A DNA stretch of 64,000 nt from Nocardioides szechwanensis (GCF_900103935.1 NZ_FNIC01000006.1:62001-126000); one strand, 5' to 3'; positions 1 through 11,407 are shown, counted from the stretch's first letter. The notes: generated by a model not told the origin, from the sequence alone. A program made the numbers and translations.

Positions 1-954
1 CGCGATCGGCTTCATCGCCGCCCGCACCCGCAGCACCTCACCGGTGGTCATGCCGCCCTCGGTGCCGCCGGAGCGGTCCGTCGTACGACGGATCCCGGCG
101 TCGGTGGGCACGATCTCGTCGTGTGCGAGCGAGCCGGGGGTGGCCGCGAGGGCGAACCCGTCACCGACCTCGACGCCCTTGATCGCCTGGATGCCCATGA
201 GCGCACCGGCCAGCCGCGAGTCGAGGCGGCGGTCCCAGTGGACGTGCGAACCGAGGCCGGGCGGCAGCCCGTGGACCACGACCTCGACGACGCCGCCGAG
301 CGTGTCGCCGTCCTTGTGGGCCTGGTCGATGGCCGCGACCATCGCCGCGGAGGTCTCGGGGTCGAGGCACCGCACCGGGTCCTCGTCCAGACGCTGTACG
401 TCGTCAGCGGTCGGCCACAGTCCGTCGGGACCGCGCACTCCGCCGAGCTCGATCACGTGGGACACGATCCGGGCGCCGGTGGCCTGCTCGACGAAGTTGC
501 TGGCGACCCGCCCGAGCGCCACGCGCGCCGCGGTCTCGCGGGCGGAGGCGCGCTCGAGGATCGGCCGGGAGTCCTGGAAGTCGTACTTCTGCATGCCGGC
601 GAGGTCGGCGTGGCCGGGCCGGGGCCGGGTGAGCGGGGCGTTGCGGGCCAGCGCCTCGAGCTCCACGGGGTCGACGGGGTCGGCCGACATGACCTTCTCC
701 CACTTGGGCCACTCGGTGTTGCCGACCTGGATGGCGACCGGGCCGCCCTGGGTGAGCCCGTGGCGCACGCCGCCGGTGATCGTGACCTCGTCCTGCTCGA
801 ACTTCATCCGGGCGCCGCGGCCGTAGCCGAGGCGCCGCCGGGCCAGGGAGTCGCCGATGTCGTCGGAGGTCACCCGCACATGGGCGGGGAGCCCCTCGAG
901 GATCGCGACCAGGGACGGGCCGTGGGACTCGCCCGCGGTGAGCCAACGCAGCAT
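1..954 (-). CDS. aroC: Chorismate synthase, C-terminus cut by the window edge
   Basis: Converts 5-enolpyruvylshikimate-3-phosphate to chorismate, the last step of the shikimate pathway, using reduced FMN in the cytoplasm. The ATG at 954 opens with [12 protein letters not shown], the classic N-terminus of the family, followed by the RRLGYGRG segment and a GGMTTGE block near the cut end. About 318 codons are present; the family is usually near 390-400 residues, so the C-terminal fifth lies outside the window. It follows a prepilin peptidase and aroE on the same strand, so the shikimate genes form one transcription unit with mltG and ruvX. No oddity in the visible part. Confidence 0.97.
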   Translation of the reverse strand, partial: MLRWLTAGESHGPSLVAILEGLPAHVRVTSDDIGDSLARRRLGYGRGARMKFEQDEVTITGGVRHGLTQGGPVAIQVGNTEWPKWEKVMSADPVDPVELEALARNAPLTRPRPGHADLAGMQKYDFQDSRPILERASARETAARVALGRVASNFVEQATGARIVSHVIELGGVRGPDGLWPTADDVQRLDEDPVRCLDPETSAAMVAAIDQAHKDGDTLGGVVEVVVHGLPPGLGSHVHWDRRLDSRLAGALMGIQAIKGVEVGDGFALAATPGSLAHDEIVPTDAGIRRTTDRSGGTEGGMTTGEVLRVRAAMKPIA

Positions 955-994
955 GGGGTCAGTCTTTCATTGCCCGGGGCCGCGGCGTCGCCGG

Positions 995-1723
995 TCACCC
1001 GCCGACGAGACTCCGGAGCACCGGGTCGCCCACCGCGATGCCGACCAGCGCGCCCACCAGCATGAACGGGCCGAACGGGAACGCCCGCCGCTCGACGACG
1101 CGCAGCAGCGACAGCAGACCGCCGCCGACGCCGCCCAGGAGGAAGCCGGCGTAGAGACCGACGAGCAGCTCGCCCCAGCCCAGGTAGCCGAGCGCGATGC
1201 CCAGCACGCCGGCCAGCCGCACGTCGCCGTAGCCGAGGCCGCGCGGGTGCACGAACCACAGGACGAAGAAGGACCCGCCGCACACCAGCCAGCCCAGGCC
1301 GGCCCTGACGAGGTCGTCGGTGTCGCGGGTCGCGGCGAAGCAGACCAGGACCAGCACCACGGTGAGCAGGTAGGTCGGGGCGATCACCTTGGTCGGCAGC
1401 AGCCGGGTCCGCCAGTCGACCACGGCCAGGGCCACGCAGATCGGCACCAGCGGCACCAGGAACAGCAGCGGCCAGTCCCAGCCGACCTCGGCTCCCACGA
1501 GCGCACCCGCCGCCGCGGAGGCGAGGGACGCCTTCGTCGCCAGCCCGGGGAGCTCGGCGATGGCGGCGTAGCGCTCCTTCGGCGGTTCCTCGGGCGTCTC
1601 CTCACCCGGGGCGGGGGCGACCGGGACGGGCTCGGGGATCCGGCGGATCAGCTCCGGAACCAGCAGGCCGAGCGCGCAGCAGACGCCCAGGGACAGGAAG
1701 AGCGCGGTCGGGACCTCGGTCAC
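995..1723 (-). CDS. A24-family prepilin peptidase, short form without methylase domain
   Basis: Membrane aspartyl protease predicted to cleave type IV/Flp-type prepilin leaders at the cytoplasmic membrane. It has 242 residues and about seven hydrophobic segments. The two expected catalytic aspartates are visible: D103 in VVDWRTRLLP and D167 in GLGYGDVRLAG (the GxGD motif). The cytoplasmic N-methyltransferase domain with its CxxC pairs, present in full-length PilD, is absent; residues 30-55 are instead a Pro/Glu-rich loop. Its ATG overlaps the aroE stop by 4 nt, so it is translationally coupled. No pilin gene is visible in the window, so the substrate is unknown. An archaeal/CpaA-like preflagellin-type peptidase is the nearest alternative. 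Confidence 0.85.
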   Translation of the reverse strand: MTEVPTALFLSLGVCCALGLLVPELIRRIPEPVPVAPAPGEETPEEPPKERYAAIAELPGLATKASLASAAAGALVGAEVGWDWPLLFLVPLVPICVALAVVDWRTRLLPTKVIAPTYLLTVVLVLVCFAATRDTDDLVRAGLGWLVCGGSFFVLWFVHPRGLGYGDVRLAGVLGIALGYLGWGELLVGLYAGFLLGGVGGGLLSLLRVVERRAFPFGPFMLVGALVGIAVGDPVLRSLVGG

Positions 1724-2529
1724 GGCGCCGACCGGCGCTCCGCGAGCGCGGCCTCGCCGGCCTCCCGCATCCGCGCCAGCGGCGCCGGCAGGCCGGTGAA
1801 GATCTCGAGCTGGAGCGCCGCCTGGTGCACGAGCAGGTCCAGGCCGCCGACCAGCGTCCGGTCACCGGTGCTGTCGGCCAACGGGGTCGGCCACGGGTCG
1901 TAGAGCACCTCGAACACCACCGGCACCCGGCCGCAGCGCGCCACCAGGTCGGGCGTCTGCGCGTCGGCGGGCACAGTCGAGACCAGCACCTCGCCGGTGG
2001 GTACGTCGTCCAGTGAGCCGACCTGCACGTCCGGGGCGGAGGGGTGGCGCGCGATCGCCGCCACCGTCTCGCGGGCCCGCTCGGGCGACCGCGCCAGCAG
2101 GGTGATGCGGGTCGCGCCCAGGTCGCACAGCGCCAGCCCCGTGGAGGCGGCCGTCGCGCCCGCGCCCAGCACGGTCGCCGACCGCACCGGACCGTCGTAC
2201 CTCTCCCGGACGGCGGCCACCGCGCCCGGTAGGTCGGTGTTGTCGGCGTGTACGCGCCCGTCGACGAGCACCAGCGTGTTGGCGGCGCCCACCAGCGCCG
2301 CGCGCGGCGAGACCTCGTCGGCGAGCGCCATCGCCTCCCGCTTGAGCGGCATCGTCAGCGACAGCCCACGCCAGCCGGCGTCGGTGGTCGCGAGGAACGC
2401 CTCGAGCCCGCCGCTAGGCACCCGGACCGCGTCGTAGGTCCAGTCGAGCCCGAGCGCGGCGTAGCCGGCCCGGTGCAGCACCGGGCTGAGCGAGTGGGCG
2501 ATCGGGTCACCCAGGACGGCACACCGCAC
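1720..2529 (-). CDS. aroE: Shikimate dehydrogenase
   Basis: Reduces 3-dehydroshikimate to shikimate with NADPH. It has 269 residues from a GTG start. The N-terminal substrate domain has the AHSLSP motif, the catalytic lysine lies in LTMPLKREAM, an NTD motif follows at HADNTDLPG, and a Rossmann glycine-rich loop (GAGATAAST) marks the NADP-binding domain. Length is typical. It sits four bases after the mltG stop and overlaps the next gene by four bases, so the run mltG-aroE-peptidase-aroC reads as one operon. Confidence 0.95.
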   Translation of the reverse strand: MRCAVLGDPIAHSLSPVLHRAGYAALGLDWTYDAVRVPSGGLEAFLATTDAGWRGLSLTMPLKREAMALADEVSPRAALVGAANTLVLVDGRVHADNTDLPGAVAAVRERYDGPVRSATVLGAGATAASTGLALCDLGATRITLLARSPERARETVAAIARHPSAPDVQVGSLDDVPTGEVLVSTVPADAQTPDLVARCGRVPVVFEVLYDPWPTPLADSTGDRTLVGGLDLLVHQAALQLEIFTGLPAPLARMREAGEAALAERRSAP

Positions 2530-2533
2530 GGCG

Positions 2534-3730
2534 TCAGCAGCGGTCGGACTGGGTGGCGCAGTAGTCCTGCAACTCCGCCTTGAACTGGAGGAACTCGTCG
2601 TAGTCGTCGGTGAACTTGGTCTTGCCCGTCTCCAGGTTGACCGTCACGTAGAACAGCCAGTCGCCCTCGGCCGGGTTGCTCGCCGCCTGGATGGCTGCGT
2701 CACCCGGCGCCTCGATCGGACCGGGCGGCAGGCCGGCGTTGGCGTAGGTGTTGTAGGGCGAGTCGACCTCGAGGTCCTCTGTCGTCGGGATCGCGACCAG
2801 CGAGCGACCCAGCGCGTAGTTGACGGTGGCGTCGATCTGGAGCTTGCCGAACGTCGGGTAGCCCGTGGTCTCGAGCCGGTTGTAGATCACGCGGGCGATC
2901 TTGTCGGTCACTCCCCCGCGGCCCTCGGCCTCGACCAGGCTGGCGACCGTCATCAGCTCGTGCGGCGTGAGACCGAGCTCCTCGGCGGCGTCCTCGAGCC
3001 CGGCGTCGTCGGCGGCCTGCTCCCAGCGCGCGACCATGCTCCGCAGGAACGACTCGGGCGTCGCGCCCGGGTTGACGAGGTACGTCGCGGGGAACAGGTA
3101 GCCCTCCGGGTTGCCCTCGGCGTAGTCGGGCAGCCCGAGCGCCTCGGCGTCGTCCAGGGCGCGGGTGACGGCCTTCTTCTTGAAGTCGGTCTTCTCCACC
3201 AGGATGTCGACCATCTGGTCCACCGTGAGCCCCTCGGGGAAGGTCACCTTCTCGATCCCCTTGTTGACGTTGCCGGGGTCGACCAGGATCGCGACGACGT
3301 CCTCGGCCTTCATCTTCTTCTGAAGCGAGTAGTAGCCGGCCTGGATCGAGGTCGCCTCGGGGTTCTGCCCGGCGGCCGCGGTGAACGCCTCGACCGAGGC
3401 CACCACGCCCGCGGCCTTCAGGTTGCGGCCCATGTCGGAGATGCTGTCGCCGCTGACGACCTCGAAGGTCACCTGGCCGCTGCCGGGGCCGGGGTAGTCC
3501 TCGGCGTCGCTGAACTGGTCCTGCAGGAAGTCGATGCCCCGGGTGACCCCGAAGTAGAGCAGCCCGGCGACGATCGCGAGCGCCACCAGCACCGGCAGGC
3601 ACCCGGAGATGCCGCGCCCCTTGCGGCGCCGTCCACCGGCCGAGGCCTGGTAGAGGTCGTCGTCCAGCAAGCCCTCGTCGTGCTCGCCGGTCACGGGGTC
3701 GTGTGCTGGCTGGTTCGCTGGGTCACTCAT
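2534..3730 (-). CDS. mltG: Endolytic murein transglycosylase
   Basis: YceG/MltG family: a single-pass membrane enzyme that cleaves nascent peptidoglycan strands and helps set glycan length. The protein has 398 residues, with a cytoplasmic N-terminus, a membrane segment near residues 45-65, a LysM-like SGDSISDMG region and a catalytic domain whose VASLVEAEG motif carries the expected glutamate. The ATG at 3730 is preferred over an upstream in-frame codon because a GGAGGAG ribosome site stands just before it. It overlaps the end of ruvX by 8 nt. This alaS-ruvX-mltG-aroE order is the usual actinobacterial one. Confidence 0.94.
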   Translation of the reverse strand: MSDPANQPAHDPVTGEHDEGLLDDDLYQASAGGRRRKGRGISGCLPVLVALAIVAGLLYFGVTRGIDFLQDQFSDAEDYPGPGSGQVTFEVVSGDSISDMGRNLKAAGVVASVEAFTAAAGQNPEATSIQAGYYSLQKKMKAEDVVAILVDPGNVNKGIEKVTFPEGLTVDQMVDILVEKTDFKKKAVTRALDDAEALGLPDYAEGNPEGYLFPATYLVNPGATPESFLRSMVARWEQAADDAGLEDAAEELGLTPHELMTVASLVEAEGRGGVTDKIARVIYNRLETTGYPTFGKLQIDATVNYALGRSLVAIPTTEDLEVDSPYNTYANAGLPPGPIEAPGDAAIQAASNPAEGDWLFYVTVNLETGKTKFTDDYDEFLQFKAELQDYCATQSDRC

Positions 3731-4184
3731 GGGTCTCCTCCACGATCTCACCCGGTGCGTTGCCCGTGGCGCGTTCGGTGTCGAGCGCGTGCTGCAGGAT
3801 CAGGACGGCGGCGGCCTGGTCGACCACCGCCCGCCGTTTGCGGCCCTTCTGGCCACGGTCGCGCAGCATAGCCTCCGCCGACACGGTGGTCAGCCTCTCG
3901 TCGCACAGCCGCACCGGCACGGGTGCCACCTTCTCGGCCAGCTTGGCGGCGAACTCGCGCACCTTGTCCGCGGCCGGTCCCTCGCGTCCGGACAGGGAAC
4001 GGGGCAGCCCGACCACCACCTCGACGGCCTCCTCCTCCGCGAGGATGGCCGCGATCCGGCGCAGGTCGCCCTTGCCCCGGCGTACGGTCTCGACCGGCGT
4101 CGCCAGGAAGCCGGACGGGTCGCTCCGCGCGACCCCGATCCGGGCGTCCCCCGGGTCGATGCCGAGCCGTACGCCGTGGCGCAT
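3723..4184 (-). CDS. ruvX: Putative pre-16S rRNA nuclease (YqgF/RuvX)
   Basis: RNase H-fold protein of 153 residues, implicated in maturing the 5' end of 16S rRNA. The start ATG at 4184 shares bases with the alaS stop (ATGA), and the N-terminus shows the [13 protein letters not shown] motif with the family's first metal-binding aspartate. GLPRSLSG and LCDERLTT follow, and a late [12 protein letters not shown] helix completes the family pattern. Translational coupling to alaS and mltG is clear from the overlaps. Assignment to Holliday junction resolution, as in the old name, is not supported by the literature. Confidence 0.93.
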   Translation of the reverse strand: MRHGVRLGIDPGDARIGVARSDPSGFLATPVETVRRGKGDLRRIAAILAEEEAVEVVVGLPRSLSGREGPAADKVREFAAKLAEKVAPVPVRLCDERLTTVSAEAMLRDRGQKGRKRRAVVDQAAAVLILQHALDTERATGNAPGEIVEETHE

Positions 4185-6889
4185 CAGGAGCGGGCCACCT
4201 CGGCCGGCACCAGGGCGAGCGCCTCGTCGATCCGGGAGGCGTCGGTGCCGCCGCCCTGGGCCACGTCGTCCTTGCCGCCGCCCTTGCCGCCGAGCAGCGG
4301 GCCCACCGCGCGCACCAGCGCGTTGGCCGACAGCCCGCGCGAGCGAGCCTCGTCGTTGACCGCCGCGACGACCGCAACCTTGCTCTCGGGGCCACCGATG
4401 ATGACGACCACGCCGGGCTCGGACGCGCTCATCCGGCTGCGTACGTCGAGGGCGAGTGCGCGTACGTCGCCGGCGCTGGCGCCGTCGGCGCGCTGCGCGA
4501 CCACGTTGACGTCGCCGACCTTGGTCGCCGACGCGGCGAGCTGGCCGGCACCGGCGAGCAGCTGGGCGACGCGGCCCTTCTCGAGTTCCTTCTCGGCCTG
4601 GCGGAGCCGCTCGACCAGGTCGCCGACGCGGCCCACGAGGTCGTCGGGCTGGGTCTTGAGCAGGCCCGTGAGCTGGGAGACTACGTCGCGCTCGCGCGCG
4701 AGGTAGGCGAAGCCCTCGACGCCGGTGAACGCCTCGATCCGGCGGTTGCCCGAGCCGATCGACGCCTCGCTGGTCACGACCACGGTCCCGATCTGCGACG
4801 AGTGGGCGACGTGGGTGCCACCGCAGAGCTCGCGCGACCAGGGGCCGCCGATCTCGACGACGCGCACCTTCTGGTCGTCGTAGGTCTCGCCGAACAGCGC
4901 GATCGCGCCCCACTCCTTGGCCTCGGAGAGGGTCATGTACTGCCAACCGACCGGCAGGTCGGCGCGCAGGGCCTCGTTGGAGACCTGCTCGATGTCGCGC
5001 ACCTGGGCGGGCGTCAGACCGGCCGTCCAGCCGAAGTCGAGCCGCAGGTAGCCGGGACGGTTGTAGGAGCCTGACTGCAGCGCGCTGGGGCCGAGCACCT
5101 CGCGCAGCGCGGCATGCACGACGTGCGTGCCGGAGTGGGCCTGCCGGGCACCTGTGCGCCACTCCGGGTCGACCGAGGCGAGCACGTTGGTGCCGGGCAC
5201 GAACTGACCGTCGACACAGCGCACCTGGTGCACGACCAGGCCGCGGACCGGCCGCTGCACGTCGAGCACCTCCAGGCGCCCGCCGTCGAACTCGATGGTG
5301 CCCGCGTCAGCCGCCTGGCCACCGGACTCGGCGTAGAACGGTGTCCGGTCGAGCACGAGCTCGCCGACGTCACCGGGCTCGAGCACCTGGCCGGCGCTGC
5401 CGCCCTTGAGCAGGCGCAGCGGAGTCGACTCGGTCTGCAGCGTCTCGTAGGCCAGCCACTCGGTGGGGCCGTGCTCGTCGAGGATCGAGCGGTAGACGGA
5501 GGTGTCGGCGTGCTGGCCCTTCTTGGCGCGCGCGTCGGCCTTGGCCCGCTCGCGCTGCTCGGCCATCAGGTTACGGAAGCCCTCCTCGTCGACCTTGAGC
5601 CCGGCCTCGGAGGCCATCTCGAGGGTCAGGTCGATCGGGAAGCCGTAGGTGTCGTGCAGCGCGAAGGCGCGGTCGCCGGACAGCGTGGTCGACCCGCTGG
5701 CGCGGACCTCGCCGGCCGCGAGGTCGAAGATCTGGGTGCCGGCCTGGAGGGTCTTGCGGAACGCGTCCTCCTCGCCGTAGGCGACCCGCGCGATCCGGTC
5801 CCAGTCCTGGTGCAGCTCGGTGTAGGTCTCGCCCATCTTGTCCCGGCTGACGGGCATCAGCTCGGGCAGCGCCGGGTCCTCGTAGCCGAGCAGGCGCATG
5901 GACCGTACGGCGCGGCGCAGCAGGCGCCGGAGCACGTAGCCACGCGCCTCGTTGCCGGGCGTGACACCGTCACCGATCAGCATCATCGAGCTGCGGATGT
6001 GGTCGGCGACCACCCGGAACCGCACGTCGTCGCCGTGGTCGGCGCCGTAGCGGCGCCCGGTGAGCTCCTCGGCGCGCTGGATGACGGGGAACATGACGTC
6101 GATCTCGTACATGTTCTGCTTCTCCTGGAGCAGGAACGCGACCCGCTCGAGGCCCATGCCGGTGTCGATGTTGCGCTTGGGCAGCGAGCCGAGGATGTCG
6201 AAGTCCTCCTTGCTGCGCACCGCGCTGAGCTCGTCCTGCATGAAGACGAGGTTCCAGATCTCGAGGTAGCGGTCCTCCAGCTCGGTGGGCATGACCAGCC
6301 GGGACGTGGTCGCGAACTCACCGTCCGGGCCGTACTCCAGGCCACGGTCGTAGAGGATCTCCGAGCACGGGCCGCCGGGGCCGGGCACGCCCATCGACCA
6401 GTAGTTCTCGCGCTTGCCGAGCTTGACGATCCGCTCCTCGGGCAGGCCGGTGGCCTTCATCCACAGCTGCACCGCCTCGGGGTCGTCGACGTAGACGCTC
6501 GGCCACAGCCGGCTCTCCTCGAGACCGAAGCCGCCGTCGGCCTGGGACTTGGTGCACAGGTCCCAGGCGAGCTCGATCGCGCCTTCCTTGAAGTAGTCGC
6601 CGAAGGAGAAGTTGCCGCACATCTCGAAGAACGTGCCGTGCCGCGTGGTCTTGCCGACGTCCTCGATGTCGGGGGTGCGCACGCACTTCTGCACGCTCAC
6701 GGCCCGGTCGTAGGGCGGCGTCTCCTGACCGAGGAAGTAGGGCTTGAACGGCACCATCCCGGCGTTGACGAACAGCAGGTTCGGGTCGTCGAGCAGCAGG
6801 GACGCCGAAGCCACCGCCTGGTGTGCCCCCACGGTCTCGTTGCGCTCGAAGTGAGCGACGAACCGTCGGCGGATCTCCGCGGTGTCCAT
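4184..6889 (-). CDS. alaS: Alanyl-tRNA synthetase
   Basis: Charges tRNA-Ala and edits mischarged Ser/Gly. It has 901 residues, a normal length. The class II catalytic core begins [15 protein letters not shown]. The editing domain shows the zinc ligands in HSGTHVVHA and CGGTHVAHS, and the C-terminal DHHA1-like domain ends in a glycine-rich GGKGGGKDD tract. The ATG at 6889 overlaps the upstream small gene's stop (ATGA) and aligns with the conserved N-terminus; a longer open frame upstream is only a read-through of the neighbour in another frame. It heads the ruvX-mltG-aroE part of the operon. Confidence 0.97.
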   Translation of the reverse strand: MDTAEIRRRFVAHFERNETVGAHQAVASASLLLDDPNLLFVNAGMVPFKPYFLGQETPPYDRAVSVQKCVRTPDIEDVGKTTRHGTFFEMCGNFSFGDYFKEGAIELAWDLCTKSQADGGFGLEESRLWPSVYVDDPEAVQLWMKATGLPEERIVKLGKRENYWSMGVPGPGGPCSEILYDRGLEYGPDGEFATTSRLVMPTELEDRYLEIWNLVFMQDELSAVRSKEDFDILGSLPKRNIDTGMGLERVAFLLQEKQNMYEIDVMFPVIQRAEELTGRRYGADHGDDVRFRVVADHIRSSMMLIGDGVTPGNEARGYVLRRLLRRAVRSMRLLGYEDPALPELMPVSRDKMGETYTELHQDWDRIARVAYGEEDAFRKTLQAGTQIFDLAAGEVRASGSTTLSGDRAFALHDTYGFPIDLTLEMASEAGLKVDEEGFRNLMAEQRERAKADARAKKGQHADTSVYRSILDEHGPTEWLAYETLQTESTPLRLLKGGSAGQVLEPGDVGELVLDRTPFYAESGGQAADAGTIEFDGGRLEVLDVQRPVRGLVVHQVRCVDGQFVPGTNVLASVDPEWRTGARQAHSGTHVVHAALREVLGPSALQSGSYNRPGYLRLDFGWTAGLTPAQVRDIEQVSNEALRADLPVGWQYMTLSEAKEWGAIALFGETYDDQKVRVVEIGGPWSRELCGGTHVAHSSQIGTVVVTSEASIGSGNRRIEAFTGVEGFAYLARERDVVSQLTGLLKTQPDDLVGRVGDLVERLRQAEKELEKGRVAQLLAGAGQLAASATKVGDVNVVAQRADGASAGDVRALALDVRSRMSASEPGVVVIIGGPESKVAVVAAVNDEARSRGLSANALVRAVGPLLGGKGGGKDDVAQGGGTDASRIDEALALVPAEVARS

Positions 6890-7176
6890 CAGCTGGTGCC
6901 TTCCTCTTCTGGTGATGCGGGTACGTCGGTCGGTGACGGCACGCGGGTGAGCTCGGGGATGCCATGAGGCACGAGACCCAGGCGGTCGCGCAACTCGGTT
7001 TCGGCCTCGGCCTTGCCCTGCGCGACCTCGTCGCGGAACATCCGCGCGCCGACCGCGGCGGCGCCGAACCGGTCCTTGAGACCGTCGACGGTGAGTGCTT
7101 CGGCGGCGCGCCGAGCCCGGATCATGGTGTAGATCCCGGCCCCGGCCCCGGCGACGAACCAGAGGCCCCGGTTCAT
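6889..7176 (-). CDS. Small membrane-anchored protein (DUF6167-like)
   Basis: A 95-residue protein with an N-terminal hydrophobic stretch (WFVAGAGAGIYTMIRARR) followed by a short charged helical region and a Pro/Glu tail. Small proteins of this architecture lie directly upstream of alaS in many actinobacteria and are recorded as DUF6167; I match it by position and shape and cannot run a profile. Start ATG at 7176 shares bases with the previous gene's stop, and its own stop overlaps the alaS start, so expression is coupled to alaS. Function unknown. Confidence 0.7.
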   Translation of the reverse strand: MNRGLWFVAGAGAGIYTMIRARRAAEALTVDGLKDRFGAAAVGARMFRDEVAQGKAEAETELRDRLGLVPHGIPELTRVPSPTDVPASPEEEGTS

Positions 7177-7685
7177 GCCGCGTCGGCCCCGGCGCGTTGC
7201 TGGGCCTCCCACGCCCGGCGGGCGTCACGCAGGTCGGCGCGGCGCTGCTTGCGGGCCCGCTTGACCTCGCGGCGCATCTCGAAGCGGATCTTGTGGCGCA
7301 TCTCCGGCGCGAGCGCGCGGCGCAGGCCCGCCGCCAGCGACGCCGCCTGCACGACGCTCTCGCGCAGCACCAGGTCGGCGAACAGCGGCGCGGGGACCGC
7401 CGGCACGGTGTCCGACGGGGTGCCGGAGAGCTCCTCGTCGCCGAGGTGGGTGATCACGTAGTCCGGCTCGGCCCGGGGCGGCGCCGGCGGCGGCTCGGCG
7501 AGGCGCCGCTCGATCGCCTGGACCTGGGCCTGGAGCGCCGCGGCCTCCGCGTGGGCCGCCGCGAGAGCGGCCGTCGTGCGCGAGCGGGTGCGGGCCAGGG
7601 ACACGAGGACGCCGACGCCGAGCAGGAGCAGCACGACGAGCGCGGACATGACGGTCCACGCCGGCACGGTCCAGTCGTCGGTCAC
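7173..7685 (-). CDS. Membrane-anchored coiled-coil protein, DUF948-like position
   Basis: A 170-residue protein from a GTG start at 7685. One membrane segment (about residues 10-30) is followed by an Ala/Gln/Glu-rich coiled coil (residues about 35-65), a Pro-rich linker and a very basic C-terminal helix rich in Arg/Lys. This is the position where DUF948-type membrane proteins occur upstream of alaS in actinobacteria, but the sequence is not clearly that family. It overlaps the next gene by 4 nt and follows rarA by 11 nt. Function unknown; topology suggests a cytoplasmic coiled coil tethered to the membrane. Confidence 0.65.
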   Translation of the reverse strand: MTDDWTVPAWTVMSALVVLLLLGVGVLVSLARTRSRTTAALAAAHAEAAALQAQVQAIERRLAEPPPAPPRAEPDYVITHLGDEELSGTPSDTVPAVPAPLFADLVLRESVVQAASLAAGLRRALAPEMRHKIRFEMRREVKRARKQRRADLRDARRAWEAQQRAGADAA

Positions 7686-7696
7686 AGTGGTCGACC

Positions 7697-9091
7697 CTAT
7701 CGCGCGTCCGGTGGCCCCTGACCACGGATCAGGCGCCGGATGCGGTCCCAGCGTTCCTTGAGCGCGGCCTCCGCGCCGAGGCCGCTGGGGCGGTAGTACT
7801 CCGCGTCGAGCACGACGTCCGGGGCGTACTGCTGCTCGGCCACGCCGTAGGGCTCGTCGTGGCTGTACTTGTAGGTCTCGCCGTGGCCGATCTTCTTGGC
7901 TCCCGAGTAGTGGGCGTCGCGCAGGTGGGGCGGCACCGGCCCGATCTTGCCCGCGCGGACGTCGGCGGAGGCAGCGTCGATGCCGACGATCACGGCGTTG
8001 GACTTGGGGGCGACCGCGAGCGCGATCGTGGCCTGCGCGAGGTTGAGCCTCGCCTCGGGCATGCCGATCAGCTGCACCGCCTGCGCGGCCGCCACCGCCG
8101 TGGTCAGGGCGGTGGGGTCGGCCAGGCCGATGTCCTCGCTGGCCAGGATCACCAGCCGGCGCGCGATGAAGCGCGGGTCCTCGCCGGCCTCCATCATCCG
8201 TGCCAGGTAGTGCAGCGCGGCGTCGGCGTCGGAGCCGCGGATCGACTTGATGAAGGCGCTCGTCACGTCGTAGTGCTGGTCGCCCTGCCGGTCGTAGCGC
8301 ACCGCCGCCTGGTCGACGGCCGTCTCGGCCATCTCGAGGTCGACCACGTCGCTCCCCCGCGCCTGCGCCGCTCCGGCCGAGGCCTCGAGGTAGGTCAGCG
8401 AGCGCCGGGCGTCGCCGCCCGCGAGGCGCACGAGGTGCTCGAGCGCCTCGGGCTCGACGGTGAGCCGGCCACCGAACCCACGCTCGTCGGTGAGCGCCTG
8501 GTCGACCACCCGGCGTACGTCGTCGTCGGTCAGCGACTCCAGGCGCAGCAGCAGGCTGCGGGAGAGCAGAGGCGAGATCACCGAGAAGAAGGGGTTCTCC
8601 GTGGTGGCCGCGACCAGCGTCACCCAACGGTTCTCGACGCCGGGCAGCAGCGCGTCCTGCTGGGCCTTGCTGAAGCGGTGGACCTCGTCGACGAACAGCA
8701 CCGTCTCGCGCCCCGCGTTGACCAGCTCGGAACGGGCGGCGTCGATGGCCGCCCGCACTTCCTTGACGCCGGCCGACACGGCCGAGACCTCGACGAAGCG
8801 ACGGTCGGTCTGCTGGCTGAGGATCGCCGCGATCGTGGTCTTGCCGGTGCCGGGAGGTCCCCACAGCAGCAGCGACATCGACCGGTCGCCCTCGATCAGC
8901 TGGCGCAGCGGCGACCCCGGTGCCCGGAGCTGGCCCTGCCCCACGAGCTCGTCGAGGGTGCGCGGGCGCATCCGTACCGCCAGCGGCGCCGAGGCGTGCG
9001 TGTTGCCTGCCAGGGAGCCACCGCCGGTGCGCCTGGGCGTAGGCGTTGCCGTGTCGAACAGACCCTCAGGCTCGTCCAAACGTCTTCGCAT
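7697..9091 (-). CDS. rarA: Replication-associated recombination protein A (AAA ATPase)
   Basis: MgsA/RarA clamp-loader-like ATPase acting at stalled replication forks. Walker A (GPPGTGKTT) sits near residues 78-86, Walker B is in FVDEVHRF, an SRC-like and sensor region follows (TTENPFFS), and a C-terminal tetramerisation domain contains the family block with [11 protein letters not shown]. It is 464 residues from the ATG at 9091, which lies 26 nt inside the end of the upstream ABC ATPase gene. No good ribosome site is visible there, so the TTG at 9079 is an alternative start. This coupling to a peptide transporter is positional rather than functional. Confidence 0.92.
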   Translation of the reverse strand: MRRRLDEPEGLFDTATPTPRRTGGGSLAGNTHASAPLAVRMRPRTLDELVGQGQLRAPGSPLRQLIEGDRSMSLLLWGPPGTGKTTIAAILSQQTDRRFVEVSAVSAGVKEVRAAIDAARSELVNAGRETVLFVDEVHRFSKAQQDALLPGVENRWVTLVAATTENPFFSVISPLLSRSLLLRLESLTDDDVRRVVDQALTDERGFGGRLTVEPEALEHLVRLAGGDARRSLTYLEASAGAAQARGSDVVDLEMAETAVDQAAVRYDRQGDQHYDVTSAFIKSIRGSDADAALHYLARMMEAGEDPRFIARRLVILASEDIGLADPTALTTAVAAAQAVQLIGMPEARLNLAQATIALAVAPKSNAVIVGIDAASADVRAGKIGPVPPHLRDAHYSGAKKIGHGETYKYSHDEPYGVAEQQYAPDVVLDAEYYRPSGLGAEAALKERWDRIRRLIRGQGPPDAR

Positions 9092-10349
9092 CCAGGTCGA
9101 ACCAGGTGTCGTCGAAGCCCGGCTTGTTGGTGATCTGCGGGCTCGGCGTGGCACCCGGGTCGGGGTTGCCCACCTCGTCGGTGCCGAGCAGACGGGCCGT
9201 GATCGGCGCGTCCGGGTGGGCACCGATCGGTCCCGGGAAGTGGCAGGCGACCTTGTGCCGCTTGCCGATCTGGAGCAGCGGCGGCTCGTGCCGGGCGCAG
9301 ATGTCCTGGGCGATCGGGCACCGCGTGCGGAACCGGCAGCCGGAGGGCGGGTTGATCGGGCTCGGTACGTCGCCCTCGAGGCGGATCCGCTCGCGCCGGC
9401 CGCCGATCGCGGCCTGCTTGATGTCGGGGACGGCCGAGAGCAGCGCCTGGGTGTAGGGGTGGTGCGCGTGCGCGTAGATGCTGTCGCGGTCGCCGATCTC
9501 GACGATCTTGCCGAGGTACATCACCGCCACCTCGGGGCAGAAGTGACGCACGACGGCGAGGTCGTGGGCGATGAACAGGAACGCGACGTCGAACTCCTTC
9601 TGGATGTCCTGGAGGAGGTTGATCACCTGCGCCTGGATGGACACGTCGAGGGCCGAGACGGGTTCGTCGGCGACGAGCAGCTTCGGGTTGAGCGTCAGCG
9701 CGCGGGCGATGCCGATGCGCTGGCGCTGGCCGCCGGAGAACTCGTTGGGGTAGCGGTTGTAGTGCTCGGGGTTGAGACCGACCACCTCGAGCAGCTCCTG
9801 CACGCGCGGGAGGATCTGCTTCTTCGGCACCACCTTGTGCACCTCGAGCGGCGCCCCGATGATCGCGCCGACCGTGTGGCGCGGGTTGAGCGAGGTGTAG
9901 GGGTCCTGGAAGATCATCTGGATCTCGCGGCGCAGCGGCTTGAGCTCACGCTTGCTCAGCTTGGCCATGTCGCGGTCCTCGAAGAGGATCCGGCCGCCGG
10001 TCGGGGTGTAGAGCCGGGTGATCAGCCGACCGGTGGTGGACTTGCCGCAGCCGGACTCACCGACCAGGCCGAGCGAGCCGCCACGGGGCACCTCGAACGA
10101 GACGCCGTCGACCGCCTGGACGTCGCCGACCTTGCGTCGGATCAGCCCGCCGGACTTCACGGGGAAGTACATCTTGAGGTTGTCGACCTCGAGCACGGTG
10201 CCGCGCGAGAGGTCCAGCGCAGCAGCGGTGTGTGCCTGCTGGGCCAGCTCCTCGAACTTGGGGACCTCAGGGGTCAGCGCCGGCGCAGGCTCGATCTCGG
10301 CCTGCTGCTCCGGCACCAGCTCATCGGCTGTGGTGTCCCGCTCGGACAT
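9066..10349 (-). CDS. dppF: Peptide ABC importer ATPase (DppF/OppF type)
   Basis: Second ATPase of the di/oligopeptide importer. It has 427 residues, including a roughly 60-residue acidic N-terminal extension before the ABC domain. Walker A is GESGCGKST, the signature is [15 protein letters not shown], Walker B ends in [11 protein letters not shown], and the H-loop is in FIAHDLAVV. The C-terminal oligopeptide/dipeptide region has the CRFRTRCP...C cysteine cluster typical of OppF/DppF. Its ATG overlaps the dppD stop. Together with dppD it powers the permease pair dppB/dppC. Confidence 0.94.
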   Translation of the reverse strand: MSERDTTADELVPEQQAEIEPAPALTPEVPKFEELAQQAHTAAALDLSRGTVLEVDNLKMYFPVKSGGLIRRKVGDVQAVDGVSFEVPRGGSLGLVGESGCGKSTTGRLITRLYTPTGGRILFEDRDMAKLSKRELKPLRREIQMIFQDPYTSLNPRHTVGAIIGAPLEVHKVVPKKQILPRVQELLEVVGLNPEHYNRYPNEFSGGQRQRIGIARALTLNPKLLVADEPVSALDVSIQAQVINLLQDIQKEFDVAFLFIAHDLAVVRHFCPEVAVMYLGKIVEIGDRDSIYAHAHHPYTQALLSAVPDIKQAAIGGRRERIRLEGDVPSPINPPSGCRFRTRCPIAQDICARHEPPLLQIGKRHKVACHFPGPIGAHPDAPITARLLGTDEVGNPDPGATPSPQITNKPGFDDTWFDLDAKTFGRA

Positions 10350-11407
10350 CAGCTCTCCTCCACCAGGTCAGGGGCGATCTCGGCGAGGACCTCGCGCCGG
10401 AAGACCTCCTGCGGGTTGGCCAGGTGACAGCGCTTCACGTGGCCGGGACCGTTGGATCCCTCCAGCAGCTCGGGCAGCTGGGTGGCGCACAGGTCGCCGG
10501 GCACCTTGTCGACGTGGGCGCACCTCGGGTGGAAGGAGCAGCCGCTGGGCGGCGACAGCAGGCTCGGCGGGTTGCCCGGGATCGGGATCAGCCGCGCGTC
10601 GATGTCGGCCGACACGTCGGGGATGCTCGAGAGCAGGCCCCACGTGTAGGGCATCTCCGGCGAGACCAGGATCTCCTTGGTCGGGCCGTACTCGACACAG
10701 CGGCCGGCGTACATGACCAAGACCTCGTCGGCCATCTCCGCGATGACGCCGAGGTCGTGGGTGATGATGACGACCGCCGAGTTGAACTCGCGCTGGAGGT
10801 CCTGCAGTAGGTCGAGGATCTGGGCCTGCACCGTCACGTCGAGGGCCGTGGTCGGCTCGTCGGCGATCAGCAGCGACGGGTCGTTGATCAGGCCCATCGC
10901 GATCATCGCGCGCTGCCGCATGCCCCCGGAGAACTGGTGCGGGAAGTCGTCGACGCGGCTGTCCGGCTGCGGGATGCCGACTCTGTCGAGCATCTCGATC
11001 GCCTTGCGGCGGGCGTCGCGCCTGGACGCCGACGGGTGGTGGACCTGGTAGGCCTCGGCCAGCTGCGAGCCCACCCGGTAGAACGGGTGGAGCGCGGCCA
11101 GCGCGTCCTGGAAGATCATCGCCACGGAGTTGCCGCGCAGCTTGCGCAGGCCGGGCTCGTTGAGCCCGACGACCTCGGTGCCGCCGACGCGGATCGAGCC
11201 GGTGATCTTGGTACGGTCGGCGTCGTGCAGGCCCAGCACCGCCATGCTCGAGACCGACTTGCCCGAGCCCGACTCCCCCACGATGCCGAGGGTCTGGCCC
11301 AGGCCGAGGGTGTAGCTCAGGTTGTTGACGGCGCGTACGGGCCCGTCGGGGGTCGGGAACTCGACGGAGAGGTCCTCGACGACGAGGAACGCGTCTGGGT
11401 CGTTCAC
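10349..11407 (-). CDS. dppD: Peptide ABC importer ATPase (DppD/OppD type)
   Basis: First ATPase of the importer. It has 352 residues from a GTG at 11407 that shares bases with the dppB stop (GTGA). Walker A is GESGSGKS, the signature is [15 protein letters not shown], Walker B ends [12 protein letters not shown] and the H-loop is [11 protein letters not shown]-terminal oligo_HPY segment carries the [11 protein letters not shown] cysteine pattern that can bind an Fe-S cluster in this family. A much longer open frame upstream is read-through inside dppB and is not coding. Confidence 0.94.
   Translation of the reverse strand: MNDPDAFLVVEDLSVEFPTPDGPVRAVNNLSYTLGLGQTLGIVGESGSGKSVSSMAVLGLHDADRTKITGSIRVGGTEVVGLNEPGLRKLRGNSVAMIFQDALAALHPFYRVGSQLAEAYQVHHPSASRRDARRKAIEMLDRVGIPQPDSRVDDFPHQFSGGMRQRAMIAMGLINDPSLLIADEPTTALDVTVQAQILDLLQDLQREFNSAVVIITHDLGVIAEMADEVLVMYAGRCVEYGPTKEILVSPEMPYTWGLLSSIPDVSADIDARLIPIPGNPPSLLSPPSGCSFHPRCAHVDKVPGDLCATQLPELLEGSNGPGHVKRCHLANPQEVFRREVLAEIAPDLVEES

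Noticed and set aside
5114..6967. A 617-codon plus-strand frame antisense to alaS
   Set aside because: Same antisense artefact of third-position GC bias; alaS is fully supported on the minus strand.
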